A stretch of DNA of 64,000 nt from Fibrobacter sp. (lineage in GTDB: Bacteria > Fibrobacterota > Fibrobacteria > Fibrobacterales > Fibrobacteraceae). Positions 1 through 8,902 of the stretch are shown piece by piece. The notes beneath the pieces were generated by a model. The model saw nothing but the letters and a program-made list of their open reading frames with translations, made no database searches and was not told the DNA's origin. Position 1 is the first letter of the stretch. Every line of letters begins with the position of its first letter. The stretch spans positions 22,102 to 86,101 of the forward strand of contig JAEERM010000001.1 in the NCBI GenBank assembly GCA_016285835.1, given 5' to 3'. The translations under genes and the position numbers were made by a program.

Positions 1-2
1 AT

Positions 3-3000
3 GAAGGGAACGCTTCAGTGGGAATGCGTTACGTGTATGTGGCTCCGACAACATCTACATACGCTATTCGCGCAAAGACGAAGATGGCTGGGTCTTCCTA
101 TTTTAATGGTTATTTTTACGACTATAAAGGTGATTCGACGTTTTCCTCTGCTCAGAGCTCCTACGTTATTTCTAACACTTACATGTCACGGACTGTTTTT
201 GTGACCCCGTCTAGCAAGGGGGACAAATTTTATTTCAGCGTCATCCCTTCGGGTACGGAATACTATGATGATTCCGTTGCCGTGTATGCGATTAAGGTCT
301 CTGTCGTGAGTGTCGAGGGTAAGACGAGTCCCGATATTGTTCCCGTGGGGGATGCTCTTTCGATTGATGCGACTTCTATTGTTAATGAGGGCGAAACTTT
401 TGTCAGTTGGAAAATCGTTTCGGGCAGTGGCAAGTTTGAGGATTCCACCAAGATAGCTACGACCTTTACTCCCTCGTCGGATTCGGTGAGGATTGCCGTA
501 AACAAGAAGAATGGGAAAATCTATCCGTTGACAGACAAGTTCTCTGGCTTCACGACCTATGCCAACGGGAGCAAAACTCCAACTTTTTATGGGGTGCGCA
601 CTGTTTATAACGCAGCAACAGCGGGAACGTATGTGCTGGTATCGGAATCGACTATCCCCTGGTATGTCTTTATATATAATGATTCTACGTTTGCTTTTTA
701 TAGCGATTACTCTTATAATACAAGTGCCAGTACGGCGTCTGCAAGAAATACAATTAGATATTCATTTACCGTATCGACAGCGGACACGTCCATATATTTC
801 TTGCTGCGTCCATATTACACCGATGCAAATATGAAGGATTCCATTTGGGCCAAGGTTGTAAAGACGGCAAAGATATTCTCGGATACTGTCGGCGGTGGCT
901 ATGTCCGCATAGCGAATACCGGCAATCCTTATGATTCAACCCATATTGCCGGGGATACAGTTGCACTTTTTGCGCAGGCGAATACTGACCAAAAATTTGA
1001 TCGTTGGAAAATGGTTTCTGGGTCGTGTACAGTGCTTGATTCTACCGAGAGGAACACAAAGCTCGTCATCACGGGTGATTGTAGGGTAAGGGCTTATTTC
1101 AAGGATGGCGTTATTTATTCGATTACAGATACTCCAAAGTCGTACACAACGGCAAAAGATTACTATGTGAATGCTCCGTCGCAGGGTGTCTATTTCTCGT
1201 TCCAGGCACCGAGTGCGGGCACATACGCCATTGTGACCTCCTGGGCGGGGGCCTACAGCTACTTGACGTATTACAGGTTCCCCAACAGCACTTTTTCTAC
1301 TTATGATAGTTACGGAACATCCACTGGGACGCATGTAGATACGCTGACGATGGATGCCGGTGACAAGGTGTTTGTCAAGGTGCTGGCGTCCTATGCCGCA
1401 GATTCTTTAACCCCCTTCTGGATTAGTTATTCGACGGCAAAGTCGATTCTTACAGTGTCGGCGGATTCGAATGGTACTGCATCTCCTTCTCAATACAACC
1501 CTGCATGGGTCGGAGCGAAATATGCAATCAATGCTAATGCGTTTGTCGGCTTCCGTTTCGATTCCTGGGAACTGATTTCCGGTACGGCATCGATTGACGA
1601 CAAGAGGGCCAAATCGACTTTGATTTCGATAAAGAAGCAATCTGAGGTTCGGGCCCACTTCAAAAAGGGATCGGTGATGCCGATTTCGAAAACAAAGAAG
1701 ACGTTCAACTACCAGACGCATTATTATAGTGATGCTTCGGGCTCTGCCGTGTACTTTACCTGGACACCTCCCGATACATCTTGGTACATCATCCAGATTG
1801 AATCGACGGATGGAATGGCCGCAAAGTGGTACGATTTTGGAACAGACACAACGTTCTTGTCCTCTACGGGGTATTATTCCCAAACTCCTGCCGTCGTGAG
1901 TGGAACGTCAACCCAATTCCTTTTCCGCGTGAAGGAACTAAAACAGCCGCTATACTGGGGCTTGATTGATGCCTCTAACAAAATTTCGGACAAGAACTTT
2001 ACGATTCAGATTGTGAATGCGAACGTATTGACCGTGTCTTCGGAGGGGAAGGGCCATGTGAATCCAAGTGGTAGGATTGGGCTGTTCCCGGGCGTGGATA
2101 CTCTGGTCCAGGCCGCTCCTTATGGTGGTTATGTATTTGATAAGTGGGTTGTTGTTTCGGGGAAAGTGAAAATCGAAGACCCAACGAGCGCAAAGACCCG
2201 TGTCAAGCCGAATTCTGCGAACTGCGAAATCAAGGCGACCTACAAACTTGACCTTGCGACGGAACCCGAATTGGAAATAAGGAGCCTGGATTTAGGCAGT
2301 TTCCCGGGAATTTGCGCCGATGTTGCTGTGTCGGACAAGAACACCGGTAATCCTATTGCCGGCCTCGATTCATCTGATTTTGTCCTTTACCAGGACGGCA
2401 AGGCGTTACCCTTCCAGGTGACATCCGTTAATGGAATGGGGGCTGTGTCCGTTGTGCTTGTCGTGGATGAAAGTGGTTCCATGATGGCCGGTAATCGATT
2501 GCCTGGAGCCCGTCAATCGTTAATCGAATTTATTGAAGGCAAGTCTCCGAACGAGAGAATTGCCATTGTCGGCTTTGGTAACGATGTGGGTGTGCGCCAG
2601 GCAATGACTTCGGACAGGGAACCTTTGCTGGAAGCGGCGAGAAATATCTATGCATCTGGTAATACCTTCATTAATGAGGGTACACTTTTGGGCCTTGACC
2701 AACTTGTAGACGAACCCTATAAGCGTGTCGCGATTATTTTCTCGGATGGTATTGGTGCCGGAAGTACACCTACGCCGACGGTTATCGATAGGGCTATCGA
2801 GGTGGGAGCGACGATTTACTCCATCGGTATCGAGGATGCTGGCCGAGATACTTATCCGCTCAAAGACTTGGCCGAGGCGACGGGTGGAACTTATACTTAT
2901 GCGCCTACATCCGATATGCTCGGTGGTATTTACTCGTCCATTCGTTCTGAAATTACGAGCAGCCAGTATACTATTTGCTACCAGAGTCCGGATACCATTA

Positions 3001-5606
3001 TGAATGGCGATACCCATGAGGTGGTCATCAAGACGAAGTTTATCAACAAGTCTACTTCCGATACGGCTTACTGGAGCGAGAACGATATGCCTCCTGTGGT
3101 CAAGTTGACCAATAACACCAAGAAGTTGGTGGGCTCTAAGCAGAAAGAAGGTGATTCCCTCGAAATCAAGGTCTATGTCTCGTCCGTGGATTCCATTGCC
3201 TCGGTGGTGGTGTACACGCGTGTGTCGTCCCCGAATGCCTCCGCGAGCTATACATCGCATAAGATGACCCATGTCAAGGACAGCCTCTGGAGCTACGTGG
3301 TGCCTGGCTACAACGCCCTCGCTCCGGGTATCGATTTCTACGTCGTTGCGACAAGTGCCTCCGGCTTGATTGGAAAGAATCCGCAGGTTCCGGTTCCGTC
3401 CAATGAACCCTACACGATTCCGATTGACAACTTAGCTCCGAAAATCGAATACATGACCGCGCAATGTGTGGATACTACTGGCGGCAAGGGCGAACTGACA
3501 TTCACCATCACGGATGCCGACGGCATCTCCAGTGCAAAGCTCTATTACAAAAGGCCAAATGCGGTAGTCTTCTCGCAAAAGGAAATGTCCCGTACTAGCA
3601 AGAAGAGCGACGACTGGAGCGTTTCCTTGACCGCTTTTGAAATAGGGGAAGAACTCGAGTTCTACGTGCGCGCCATCGACAAGAAGGGCGTCTCCGCGCG
3701 TTGGGAAAAGTTCAGCAACACGTTTACTGGGGCTTGTTCCGATAGTGAACTCGTTATTGCCGATGTCAAGGATACCATCTGGATCCTGAATGGTGAAAAG
3801 GACACGCTGAAGATTACCCGCCTGACAGACAAGATTTCGCTTGCTCTCGTGACGGAAGACTTTACGAGCAAGAAGGACACGGTTACGGCGAGCTTGTCGT
3901 GCCTTGTCTCCGGCGACGTGGAAGACAAGATAAAACTGGTGGAAGTTCGCAGCGGCTACTACAAGACCAAGGATCCTATAGAGAAGAACGAATACGGCGT
4001 CAAGAAGAACGACGGCAAGATTTCGTGCGCTGCGTCTGACACGTTGGTGGCCACCTATAAGGATCCTCTTTATAATACGAAGACTCGTGATACCGTCGTT
4101 ATCGAAGACGAAGTCCCGCTGGTCTACCAGTTCATGGACTCGAAGTGCAAGGAAGATTTGGATTCTGTCCGGACCTCGACCTCGGCGGATTACTGCTTGA
4201 AGATTCAGGCCCCGAGCCCGTCGTTGTACGTCGTGGATACGCTGAAGTTGCTGCTGTTTACCGACCAGGGCGACACCATCCGCGTGGAAGCCATTGAGAC
4301 GGAAGACTACTCCAAGGAATACGTTTACAAGGGCAGCTTCTACTTCGTGGAAGATTCTGCGTCCCTCAAGGATTCGCTCCTGGATGCCGTCCTCGATTTG
4401 GATACGACGTTCAACCGCGTTGTCATTCAGGGTGGTGTTACTGCCGACAAGTCGAAGCTCAGGAAGCGCGACTCGCTGGTGGTTTACACGAATTACGTGG
4501 CGGCGGACTTTGCCGAAATATACGACCTCGACCTGGACGGCAGGGCGGATTCCATCCGCATCCATTTCAAGAAGCCTCTGAAAAAGAAGGTGGCGAGCAT
4601 TGATACCGTATACTGGAATGCGGCACATGGCCCCTGGACCAATGTTGAGTCAAGCAAGATTCGCATTACTGAAGATTCCTCGTGGGCGGAAGCTAGAGTC
4701 CGTAAGCCGTTCAAGTATGGCTTGACCGCGATAGACACGGCTGCGCCGCCTTACCTGCGCGTGACCAAGACCAAGTCGGAATTCTCGCAGAAGACGATGC
4801 TGAGGGACATGATCGGCGCCGTGCCGGCGAAAGCCGTGAAGCGTCCTGGCCAGATTTCGATGGAGGAATATCTGGACGCCTCGGAAGACGTGGCCCCGGA
4901 CACCCTGGTAATCACGATGTCGGAAGGCATTACGAACATCGGTAAAAAGACCGCATGGAAGGATCTGTTCCGCTATTCGAAGACTTGCAAGGATACCGTC
5001 TATAGCCCAATCCGTTCGAATTTCGAGCCGATTGTCGATTCAACAGGAACCGTCTGGAAATTCGTGCTGGCGGACTACGCCATCATGAAGGACAACTGCA
5101 TCATGACCAACCCCAAGGCCACCTATGTCGACAGCGAGGGCAACTCCATGGGCCGTGGTGGCGTGAAGGTCGAGGGCCGCGACGAGACGGTCTACCTCTA
5201 CGAAGTGTCTGCTGTTGAGGCTGTGCATGGTTCCAGCAAGAAACACAAGAAGCAGAAATGGATTCCGCAGGGTGGCGATTCCTGGGAAGAAGTGCCGGAC
5301 AGCCTGACGGTTGTCAAGATTGCGTCTGTCGCACCTTACGAGGCGAACATCTACATCTATGACAACCTCGCCAATGTGGTGGCGAATTTGAAACAGAAGT
5401 TTGGCTATGATGGCGAGATGGATTCGAAGATTCGCGGCAACGACAAGAACCGCGCAAAGATTGGCTACCTGAGCTGGAACCACCGTTCCAATAGGGACAG
5501 GAAGGTGGCTACCGGTGTCTATGTCTGGCGCATCGACTTCAAGTTCAAGGATGGCCACACCGAATACAGAATCCTGAAGACAGGATATCTCAGAAGGGAC
5601 GAATAA
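3..5606 (+). CDS. Giant surface protein with InlB-like repeats and VWA domain (5' end outside window)
   Basis: The reading frame is open to the left edge, so the N-terminus and any signal peptide are missing; residue numbers here count from the GTG at 18. Four copies of an InlB-B-like unit (W-x3-SG-x-x-x-hydrophobic-D core) have their Trp near residues 130, 329, 515 and 708. Each of the first three is followed by a PPC-like beta-sandwich containing a (G/S)TYAI-type strand. A von Willebrand A domain follows (about 810-1000) with the MIDAS motif DESGS starting at D817. After it come Ig/FN3-like segments, a DLDLDGRAD motif near residue 1504, and a FlgD-Ig-like C-terminal module (YDNLANVV ... ATGVYVWRIDF). 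Extracellular adhesion or binding is inferred from the domains. The partner is unknown. Confidence 0.85.
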   Translation, partial: EGNASVGMRYVYVAPTTSTYAIRAKTKMAGSSYFNGYFYDYKGDSTFSSAQSSYVISNTYMSRTVFVTPSSKGDKFYFSVIPSGTEYYDDSVAVYAIKVSVVSVEGKTSPDIVPVGDALSIDATSIVNEGETFVSWKIVSGSGKFEDSTKIATTFTPSSDSVRIAVNKKNGKIYPLTDKFSGFTTYANGSKTPTFYGVRTVYNAATAGTYVLVSESTIPWYVFIYNDSTFAFYSDYSYNTSASTASARNTIRYSFTVSTADTSIYFLLRPYYTDANMKDSIWAKVVKTAKIFSDTVGGGYVRIANTGNPYDSTHIAGDTVALFAQANTDQKFDRWKMVSGSCTVLDSTERNTKLVITGDCRVRAYFKDGVIYSITDTPKSYTTAKDYYVNAPSQGVYFSFQAPSAGTYAIVTSWAGAYSYLTYYRFPNSTFSTYDSYGTSTGTHVDTLTMDAGDKVFVKVLASYAADSLTPFWISYSTAKSILTVSADSNGTASPSQYNPAWVGAKYAINANAFVGFRFDSWELISGTASIDDKRAKSTLISIKKQSEVRAHFKKGSVMPISKTKKTFNYQTHYYSDASGSAVYFTWTPPDTSWYIIQIESTDGMAAKWYDFGTDTTFLSSTGYYSQTPAVVSGTSTQFLFRVKELKQPLYWGLIDASNKISDKNFTIQIVNANVLTVSSEGKGHVNPSGRIGLFPGVDTLVQAAPYGGYVFDKWVVVSGKVKIEDPTSAKTRVKPNSANCEIKATYKLDLATEPELEIRSLDLGSFPGICADVAVSDKNTGNPIAGLDSSDFVLYQDGKALPFQVTSVNGMGAVSVVLVVDESGSMMAGNRLPGARQSLIEFIEGKSPNERIAIVGFGNDVGVRQAMTSDREPLLEAARNIYASGNTFINEGTLLGLDQLVDEPYKRVAIIFSDGIGAGSTPTPTVIDRAIEVGATIYSIGIEDAGRDTYPLKDLAEATGGTYTYAPTSDMLGGIYSSIRSEITSSQYTICYQSPDTIMNGDTHEVVIKTKFINKSTSDTAYWSENDMPPVVKLTNNTKKLVGSKQKEGDSLEIKVYVSSVDSIASVVVYTRVSSPNASASYTSHKMTHVKDSLWSYVVPGYNALAPGIDFYVVATSASGLIGKNPQVPVPSNEPYTIPIDNLAPKIEYMTAQCVDTTGGKGELTFTITDADGISSAKLYYKRPNAVVFSQKEMSRTSKKSDDWSVSLTAFEIGEELEFYVRAIDKKGVSARWEKFSNTFTGACSDSELVIADVKDTIWILNGEKDTLKITRLTDKISLALVTEDFTSKKDTVTASLSCLVSGDVEDKIKLVEVRSGYYKTKDPIEKNEYGVKKNDGKISCAASDTLVATYKDPLYNTKTRDTVVIEDEVPLVYQFMDSKCKEDLDSVRTSTSADYCLKIQAPSPSLYVVDTLKLLLFTDQGDTIRVEAIETEDYSKEYVYKGSFYFVEDSASLKDSLLDAVLDLDTTFNRVVIQGGVTADKSKLRKRDSLVVYTNYVAADFAEIYDLDLDGRADSIRIHFKKPLKKKVASIDTVYWNAAHGPWTNVESSKIRITEDSSWAEARVRKPFKYGLTAIDTAAPPYLRVTKTKSEFSQKTMLRDMIGAVPAKAVKRPGQISMEEYLDASEDVAPDTLVITMSEGITNIGKKTAWKDLFRYSKTCKDTVYSPIRSNFEPIVDSTGTVWKFVLADYAIMKDNCIMTNPKATYVDSEGNSMGRGGVKVEGRDETVYLYEVSAVEAVHGSSKKHKKQKWIPQGGDSWEEVPDSLTVVKIASVAPYEANIYIYDNLANVVANLKQKFGYDGEMDSKIRGNDKNRAKIGYLSWNHRSNRDRKVATGVYVWRIDFKFKDGHTEYRILKTGYLRRDE

Positions 5607-5613
5607 TTCTCTG

Positions 5614-6162
5614 CTAGATTTCTTGGAAAAATTCGGGCCGGTGAAAATCCGGCCTTTCCGTTTGTATGGGGAAGGCGCACAGGTAGTGTGGTTTTTTCGC
5701 CTTGTCGGCACACTTGTAGAGGTTCCCGCGCAGGCGGATTCCCTCGAAATTGGGGAGCCCAAATATTTCGGCCGGGATTTGAATAATCATTCCCCAACAG
5801 ACAAGGTTCCCTACGACACTCGCAGTCTGTTTTGTTCGTGAAATTTTGCCAATAACATCGGGGGGGAGTGTTTGCCTGTGTTCACGGTCTTTGCCGTGCG
5901 CGGCGAGCATGAACCCGCGACTTGTTGTTTCGAAATTGAAATATTCGCCGGAACCGGCCGGGTCTTGAATAAACACTTCGACGCAGGAATCTTCCCAGCA
6001 ACGTCCGTTGTCTTCGGTTACTTCGGCTCGGAAGCAGTCTATAGGTTCCTCGACGGTGAACTCCACTAGTAGGGCGTCTCTGCTGATAGATACATTAGCA
6101 AGCACGGTCGGCAAGACTGTTGCCGATTCAGTAGTCCAAGAGGGGTTCGGTTTCAGAATCAT
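5614..6162 (-). CDS. CBM9-like carbohydrate-binding domain protein
   Basis: The 182-residue protein resembles the stand-alone CBM9/DOMON-like beta-sandwich family: a central NGRCWEDSCVEVFIQDP strand pair, a YFNFETTSRG strand and the typical C-terminal PDFHRPEFF. No signal peptide is visible, so it may be cytoplasmic despite the fold's usual sugar-binding role. It is the last gene of a minus-strand run; the upstream gene ends 24 bp away. No clear ribosome binding site precedes the ATG. Family assignment is from motif memory; a ligand cannot be read from the sequence. Confidence 0.65.
   Translation of the reverse strand: MILKPNPSWTTESATVLPTVLANVSISRDALLVEFTVEEPIDCFRAEVTEDNGRCWEDSCVEVFIQDPAGSGEYFNFETTSRGFMLAAHGKDREHRQTLPPDVIGKISRTKQTASVVGNLVCWGMIIQIPAEIFGLPNFEGIRLRGNLYKCADKAKKPHYLCAFPIQTERPDFHRPEFFQEI
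5635..5660 (+). terminator. Possible weak terminator of the VWA giant gene
   Basis: A perfect 6-bp stem, GGCCGG / CCGGCC, with a 7-nt loop is followed by TTTCCGTTT. It lies 29 bp past the stop of the plus-strand gene but inside the 3' coding end of the convergent CBM9-like gene. The T-run is interrupted, so termination strength is doubtful. Confidence 0.4.
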
Positions 6163-6186
6163 GTGTGGAATGTTTCCGGCGGGGTC

Positions 6187-6534
6187 CTATTTCGACAAGA
6201 AGTCCAGTGCCTCGCCAGCCAATTCGACGCAGCGGTTGCACGAGATAATCGCATTGGGGCGGATTTCCTTGCAATGGGTGAATCCCTTTGCCCCACGCCT
6301 AAAGAACGCTTCCAGAGCCTCTACATGGTCCGGCTGCATCATCATGGCTGCATACAGGGCACCGCAAGTGCCGTTGGGGGCGCGCCCGCCTCCGAAATTG
6401 CGGAACATTTCAGCAGATTCCACGGCTTCTTTTTCGGTTTTCCCGCTGGCGCGGGCAAATGCGTAAGCGACAGACATCGCGCAGTTGCCGCGATGCTCGG
6501 CGTGAAAATTTTTTGCTAGTTCCGCGATAGACAT
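6187..6534 (-). CDS. C_GCAxxG_C_C family redox-type protein
   Basis: A 115-residue protein from the start MSIAELAKNF. The cysteine pattern fits the C_GCAxxG_C_C family: C18 (NCAMSVAYAF), then GGGRAPNGTCGAL with C57, then C88, C99 and C102. Family members are small cytoplasmic proteins often thought to bind metal or act in redox chemistry; no reaction is established for this one. The frame is open 18 codons further upstream into the neighbouring gene, but that extension lacks family features. Only 4 bp separate it from the envelope-protein gene upstream, so cotranscription is likely. Confidence 0.7.
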   Translation of the reverse strand: MSIAELAKNFHAEHRGNCAMSVAYAFARASGKTEKEAVESAEMFRNFGGGRAPNGTCGALYAAMMMQPDHVEALEAFFRRGAKGFTHCKEIRPNAIISCNRCVELAGEALDFLSK

Positions 6535-6538
6535 GAGT

Positions 6539-7180
6539 TTAGAATTCCAGTGCCAACTGTCCACCAAAGTTGTTGTTGATGGGGTCAATCAACGGGTTTA
6601 ACCGCAACTTCATGGAATATTGCCGCTTCATCTGGTATCTCATGAGAATATCGTTGTAGCGGTTTGCTCTACGGAGTTTGGAGCCGCCGACAATCTTGAG
6701 GGGTAGGCCGACGCTAAATACGGCCGCGCCACCAATCATAAGAAGGTAGCCCGATATGGCCGCTACTGCTCCATCATCTTCGCAACTATAGTCATCGGAG
6801 TAGCCATCGTCACATGTTTCTATTTGTGACATGCCGGCAATAAAAAGGATTAAGCCGACTCCGGCGCCGATTCCTCCGCCAATCATCATGCCATTGCCGA
6901 TTCTGCGGAATTTATTGCCGGACTGCGTGTAGTTGGCAATGATTGACTGGTAATACAATGTACTGTCGTATCCGAATGCCGGATTCGGCTGGTATGGCGC
7001 GGGTTGTGCTTGCATCGGATATTGTTGCGGCTGCTGAGTTGTCATGACGGGAATAGTTCCCTTTTCATGAATAATGCCAACCGTTTGCCCTTGCTCGTTT
7101 ATGACGAAGGTTGTGTCCATCTCCTGGGCATGGGCCAAGAGTATTCCAAAAAACGCTAAAAAAAGAATAAATTGCTTCAT
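6539..7180 (-). CDS. Glycine-zipper envelope protein, paralogue 1
   Basis: This 213-residue protein has a signal peptide (MKQFILFLAFFGILLAHAQ), a Gln/Pro-rich linker, and a glycine-zipper hydrophobic segment (GMMIGGGIGAGVGLILFIAG). A short acidic Cys-containing loop and a second hydrophobic segment follow. The conserved tail has SKLRRANRYNDILMRYQ and ends in LALEF. The first 40 residues are nearly identical to the neighbouring paralogue. The terminal Phe and beta-rich tail could suit the outer membrane, but two hydrophobic helices argue for inner-membrane or oligomeric insertion. Function is unknown. It is 11 bp from the next copy, so probably one operon. Confidence 0.75.
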   Translation of the reverse strand: MKQFILFLAFFGILLAHAQEMDTTFVINEQGQTVGIIHEKGTIPVMTTQQPQQYPMQAQPAPYQPNPAFGYDSTLYYQSIIANYTQSGNKFRRIGNGMMIGGGIGAGVGLILFIAGMSQIETCDDGYSDDYSCEDDGAVAAISGYLLMIGGAAVFSVGLPLKIVGGSKLRRANRYNDILMRYQMKRQYSMKLRLNPLIDPINNNFGGQLALEF

Positions 7181-7191
7181 GTGAATAACCT

Positions 7192-7842
7192 TTAGAATTC
7201 TAGTGCCAACTTTGCTCCCGCTTTGTTTTGCAGGAGGTTGATTACCGGATCAAGGTGTAGTCTCATGGAATATTGCCTTCTCGACTGGTAGTTTGCAAGA
7301 ATATCGTTGTAGCGGTTTGCTCTACGGATTTTGGAACCGCCGACAATCTTGAGGATGATGCCGGTTGTCAATACGCCAATTCCTGCACCGAGTATTATGG
7401 AGCCTCCAACATCAAGGGCGTTTCCTTCGCACTCATAGTTATTAGCGGTTGTCTCTTCGCAGTTGTCTTCGCTCATTCCCGCTACAAACATGGCAAGGCC
7501 GACTACCGTACCGATACCGCCACCAATCATCATGCCGATGCCCGCTCCGTTAAGTTTGTTTCCAGAAGTCGTGTATCTGTCGATTAAGGATTGATAGTAT
7601 TCGGTGCTGTCAATGCTAAACGCAGAATTTGCTTGGGGGTCCATGGGTTGCGGTTGCATCGGCTGTGGCTGCATAGGCTGCGTGGGATACTGTTGCTGCT
7701 GAGGCATTATGGGGACTGTTCCCTTTTCGTGGATGATTCCGACCGTTTGTCCCTGTTCATTTACCACGAAGGTCGTGTCCATTTCCTGGGCATTGGCCAG
7801 GAGAACTCCAAAAAATACGATAGAAAGAATAATTTGTTTCAT
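7192..7842 (-). CDS. Glycine-zipper envelope protein, paralogue 2
   Basis: The chosen start is MKQIILSIVFFGVLLANAQ, a signal peptide matching paralogue 1; the 20-codon upstream extension has no matching sequence. The 216-residue protein has the same plan: the EMDTTFVVNEQGQTVGIIHEKGT opening (broken here only by V/I changes), a longer Met/Gln/Pro repeat (QPMQPQPMQPQPMDPQ), a GIGMMIGGGIG glycine zipper, a CEETTANNYEC loop that could form a disulfide, a second hydrophobic segment, and the tail ending LALEF. It is a clear tandem duplicate of its neighbour. Function is unknown. Confidence 0.75.
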   Translation of the reverse strand: MKQIILSIVFFGVLLANAQEMDTTFVVNEQGQTVGIIHEKGTVPIMPQQQQYPTQPMQPQPMQPQPMDPQANSAFSIDSTEYYQSLIDRYTTSGNKLNGAGIGMMIGGGIGTVVGLAMFVAGMSEDNCEETTANNYECEGNALDVGGSIILGAGIGVLTTGIILKIVGGSKIRRANRYNDILANYQSRRQYSMRLHLDPVINLLQNKAGAKLALEF

Positions 7843-7892
7843 GTAAGAAAAATTAAGTTTTTTTCTTGAAAGTAGGGATGCCGAATATGGAA

Positions 7893-7928
7893 AAAATAAC
7901 ATAACAGTGAGAAAAGTTCGCTGTTATT
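7893..7928 (-). terminator. Terminator after the third glycine-zipper gene
   Basis: Read on the minus strand, the 7-bp inverted repeat ATAACAG / CTGTTAT with a 13-nt loop is followed by GTTATTTTTT. It lies just downstream of the gene ending at 7947 and upstream of paralogue 2. Confidence 0.5.
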
Positions 7929-7946
7929 GGGCGATAAGAATAAAAG

Positions 7947-8519
7947 TCAGAAATCGAGTAGCAGGTTCCCGCCGAATGCCTGGCGGATGGGATTGTAGGT
8001 CGGCAATATTTCTAGACTTACGGAGTTTTTTTGTTGACGGTAGATTTCTAGCTGTTTCTTGAAATATTCCGTGTTCCGGAGTTTTTTGTTGCCTGTAATC
8101 CTAAATATAGCGCCCGCAACAAGGCAACCAACAGTTACACCAGCTTCTATAATAAAGAGAAAAGGTAAAGGATTTCCATCTACTGGTGGCTCGTAAATAG
8201 TGGAATCGTTGCGTTGTCGTTCTTTTTGTTCTTTTTGATATTCTTTGTCTGTGTGGACTATGTACATCATTGTGGCGGCACTTGCAGCTAACCCGATTCC
8301 ACCGCCAATAAAAAAATTTGTAGAAATCGATTTCTTGCGAAGTCCTGATTGTGTATTTCGTTCGGCCTTGCTCATGTAATGAGCTTCAATAGAGTCTAGC
8401 TGCGTGTTATAGATATATTTTACATCGGGGCCGGTTGGCGAATAATAATAAGCAGGAGGTTCCTGGGCAAAAGCGGCCAAGGTCAAGAATAATGCAACGA
8501 TTATCGAACGCATCGTCAT
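7947..8519 (-). CDS. Glycine-zipper envelope protein, divergent paralogue 3
   Basis: A 190-residue protein with a signal peptide (RSIIVALFLTLAAFAQ), a Tyr/Pro-rich linker, a first Gly-rich hydrophobic segment (FFIGGGIGLAASAATMMYIV), a charged Lys/Glu/Gln loop and a second hydrophobic segment. The tail (KLRNTEYFKKQLEIYRQQ ... GGNLLLDF) aligns with paralogues 1 and 2. It is more diverged and lacks the EMDTTF opening. Translation may start at the ATG at 8513, which has a better spaced AGG upstream than the one at 8519. Function is unknown. Confidence 0.7.
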   Translation of the reverse strand: MTMRSIIVALFLTLAAFAQEPPAYYYSPTGPDVKYIYNTQLDSIEAHYMSKAERNTQSGLRKKSISTNFFIGGGIGLAASAATMMYIVHTDKEYQKEQKERQRNDSTIYEPPVDGNPLPFLFIIEAGVTVGCLVAGAIFRITGNKKLRNTEYFKKQLEIYRQQKNSVSLEILPTYNPIRQAFGGNLLLDF

Positions 8520-8522
8520 TAC

Positions 8523-8570
8523 CTAAAACTCCAATAACAGATTCCTGCCAAAGACTTTGTAACAAATCAC
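8523..8570 (-). pseudogene. Fossil C-terminus of a fourth glycine-zipper paralogue
   Basis: Directly upstream of paralogue 3 and in the same orientation, the last codons before a TAG read VFGRNLLLEF. This matches the C-terminal AFGGNLLLDF of paralogue 3 and the LALEF ends of the others. Nothing upstream of these roughly 15 codons resembles the family. The simplest reading is that a fourth tandem copy was lost except for its 3' end. Confidence 0.5.
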
Positions 8571-8768
8571 GTCAAAAAAATAAATCAAAATTCGCAAAAG
8601 GGCTTTGCAACGATAAAAAAAAGTCCATATTGCGTTTTTTCGTAAAAGATGACCAAAATTTTTGCAAAAAAAGAACCCCCGCGAACGGGAACTCCTATAA
8701 AATCCAGATTGAGATTGCTTCACCCCTACGGGGTTCGCAATGACAACGCTTTTTCAGTTACGAGTGAG

Positions 8769-8799
8769 AAAAAAAGAACTCTCGCAAGCACGAGAGTTC
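8769..8799 (-). terminator. Terminator-like hairpin in repeat unit 2
   Basis: On the minus strand: a perfect 9-bp stem GAACTCTCG / CGAGAGTTC with a 6-nt loop, followed by seven T. The stem differs from that of unit 3 at a paired position, with both arms changed together. Confidence 0.55.
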
Positions 8800-8874
8800 C
8801 TATAAAATTTCGGATGGAGATTGCTTCACCCCTATGGGGTTCGCAATGACAACGCCTTTTCAGTTGCGAGCGAG

Positions 8875-8902
8875 AAAAAAGAACTCCCGCGAACGGGAGT
8901 TC
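8875..8902 (-). terminator. Terminator-like hairpin in repeat unit 3, first after pgk
   Basis: On the minus strand: a perfect 9-bp stem GAACTCCCG / CGGGAGTTC closed by a TTCG tetraloop and followed by six T. It is the strongest and nearest intrinsic terminator downstream of pgk, about 155 bp past its stop. The equivalent hairpin in unit 1 (8673-8694) has three mismatched pairs. Confidence 0.65.
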
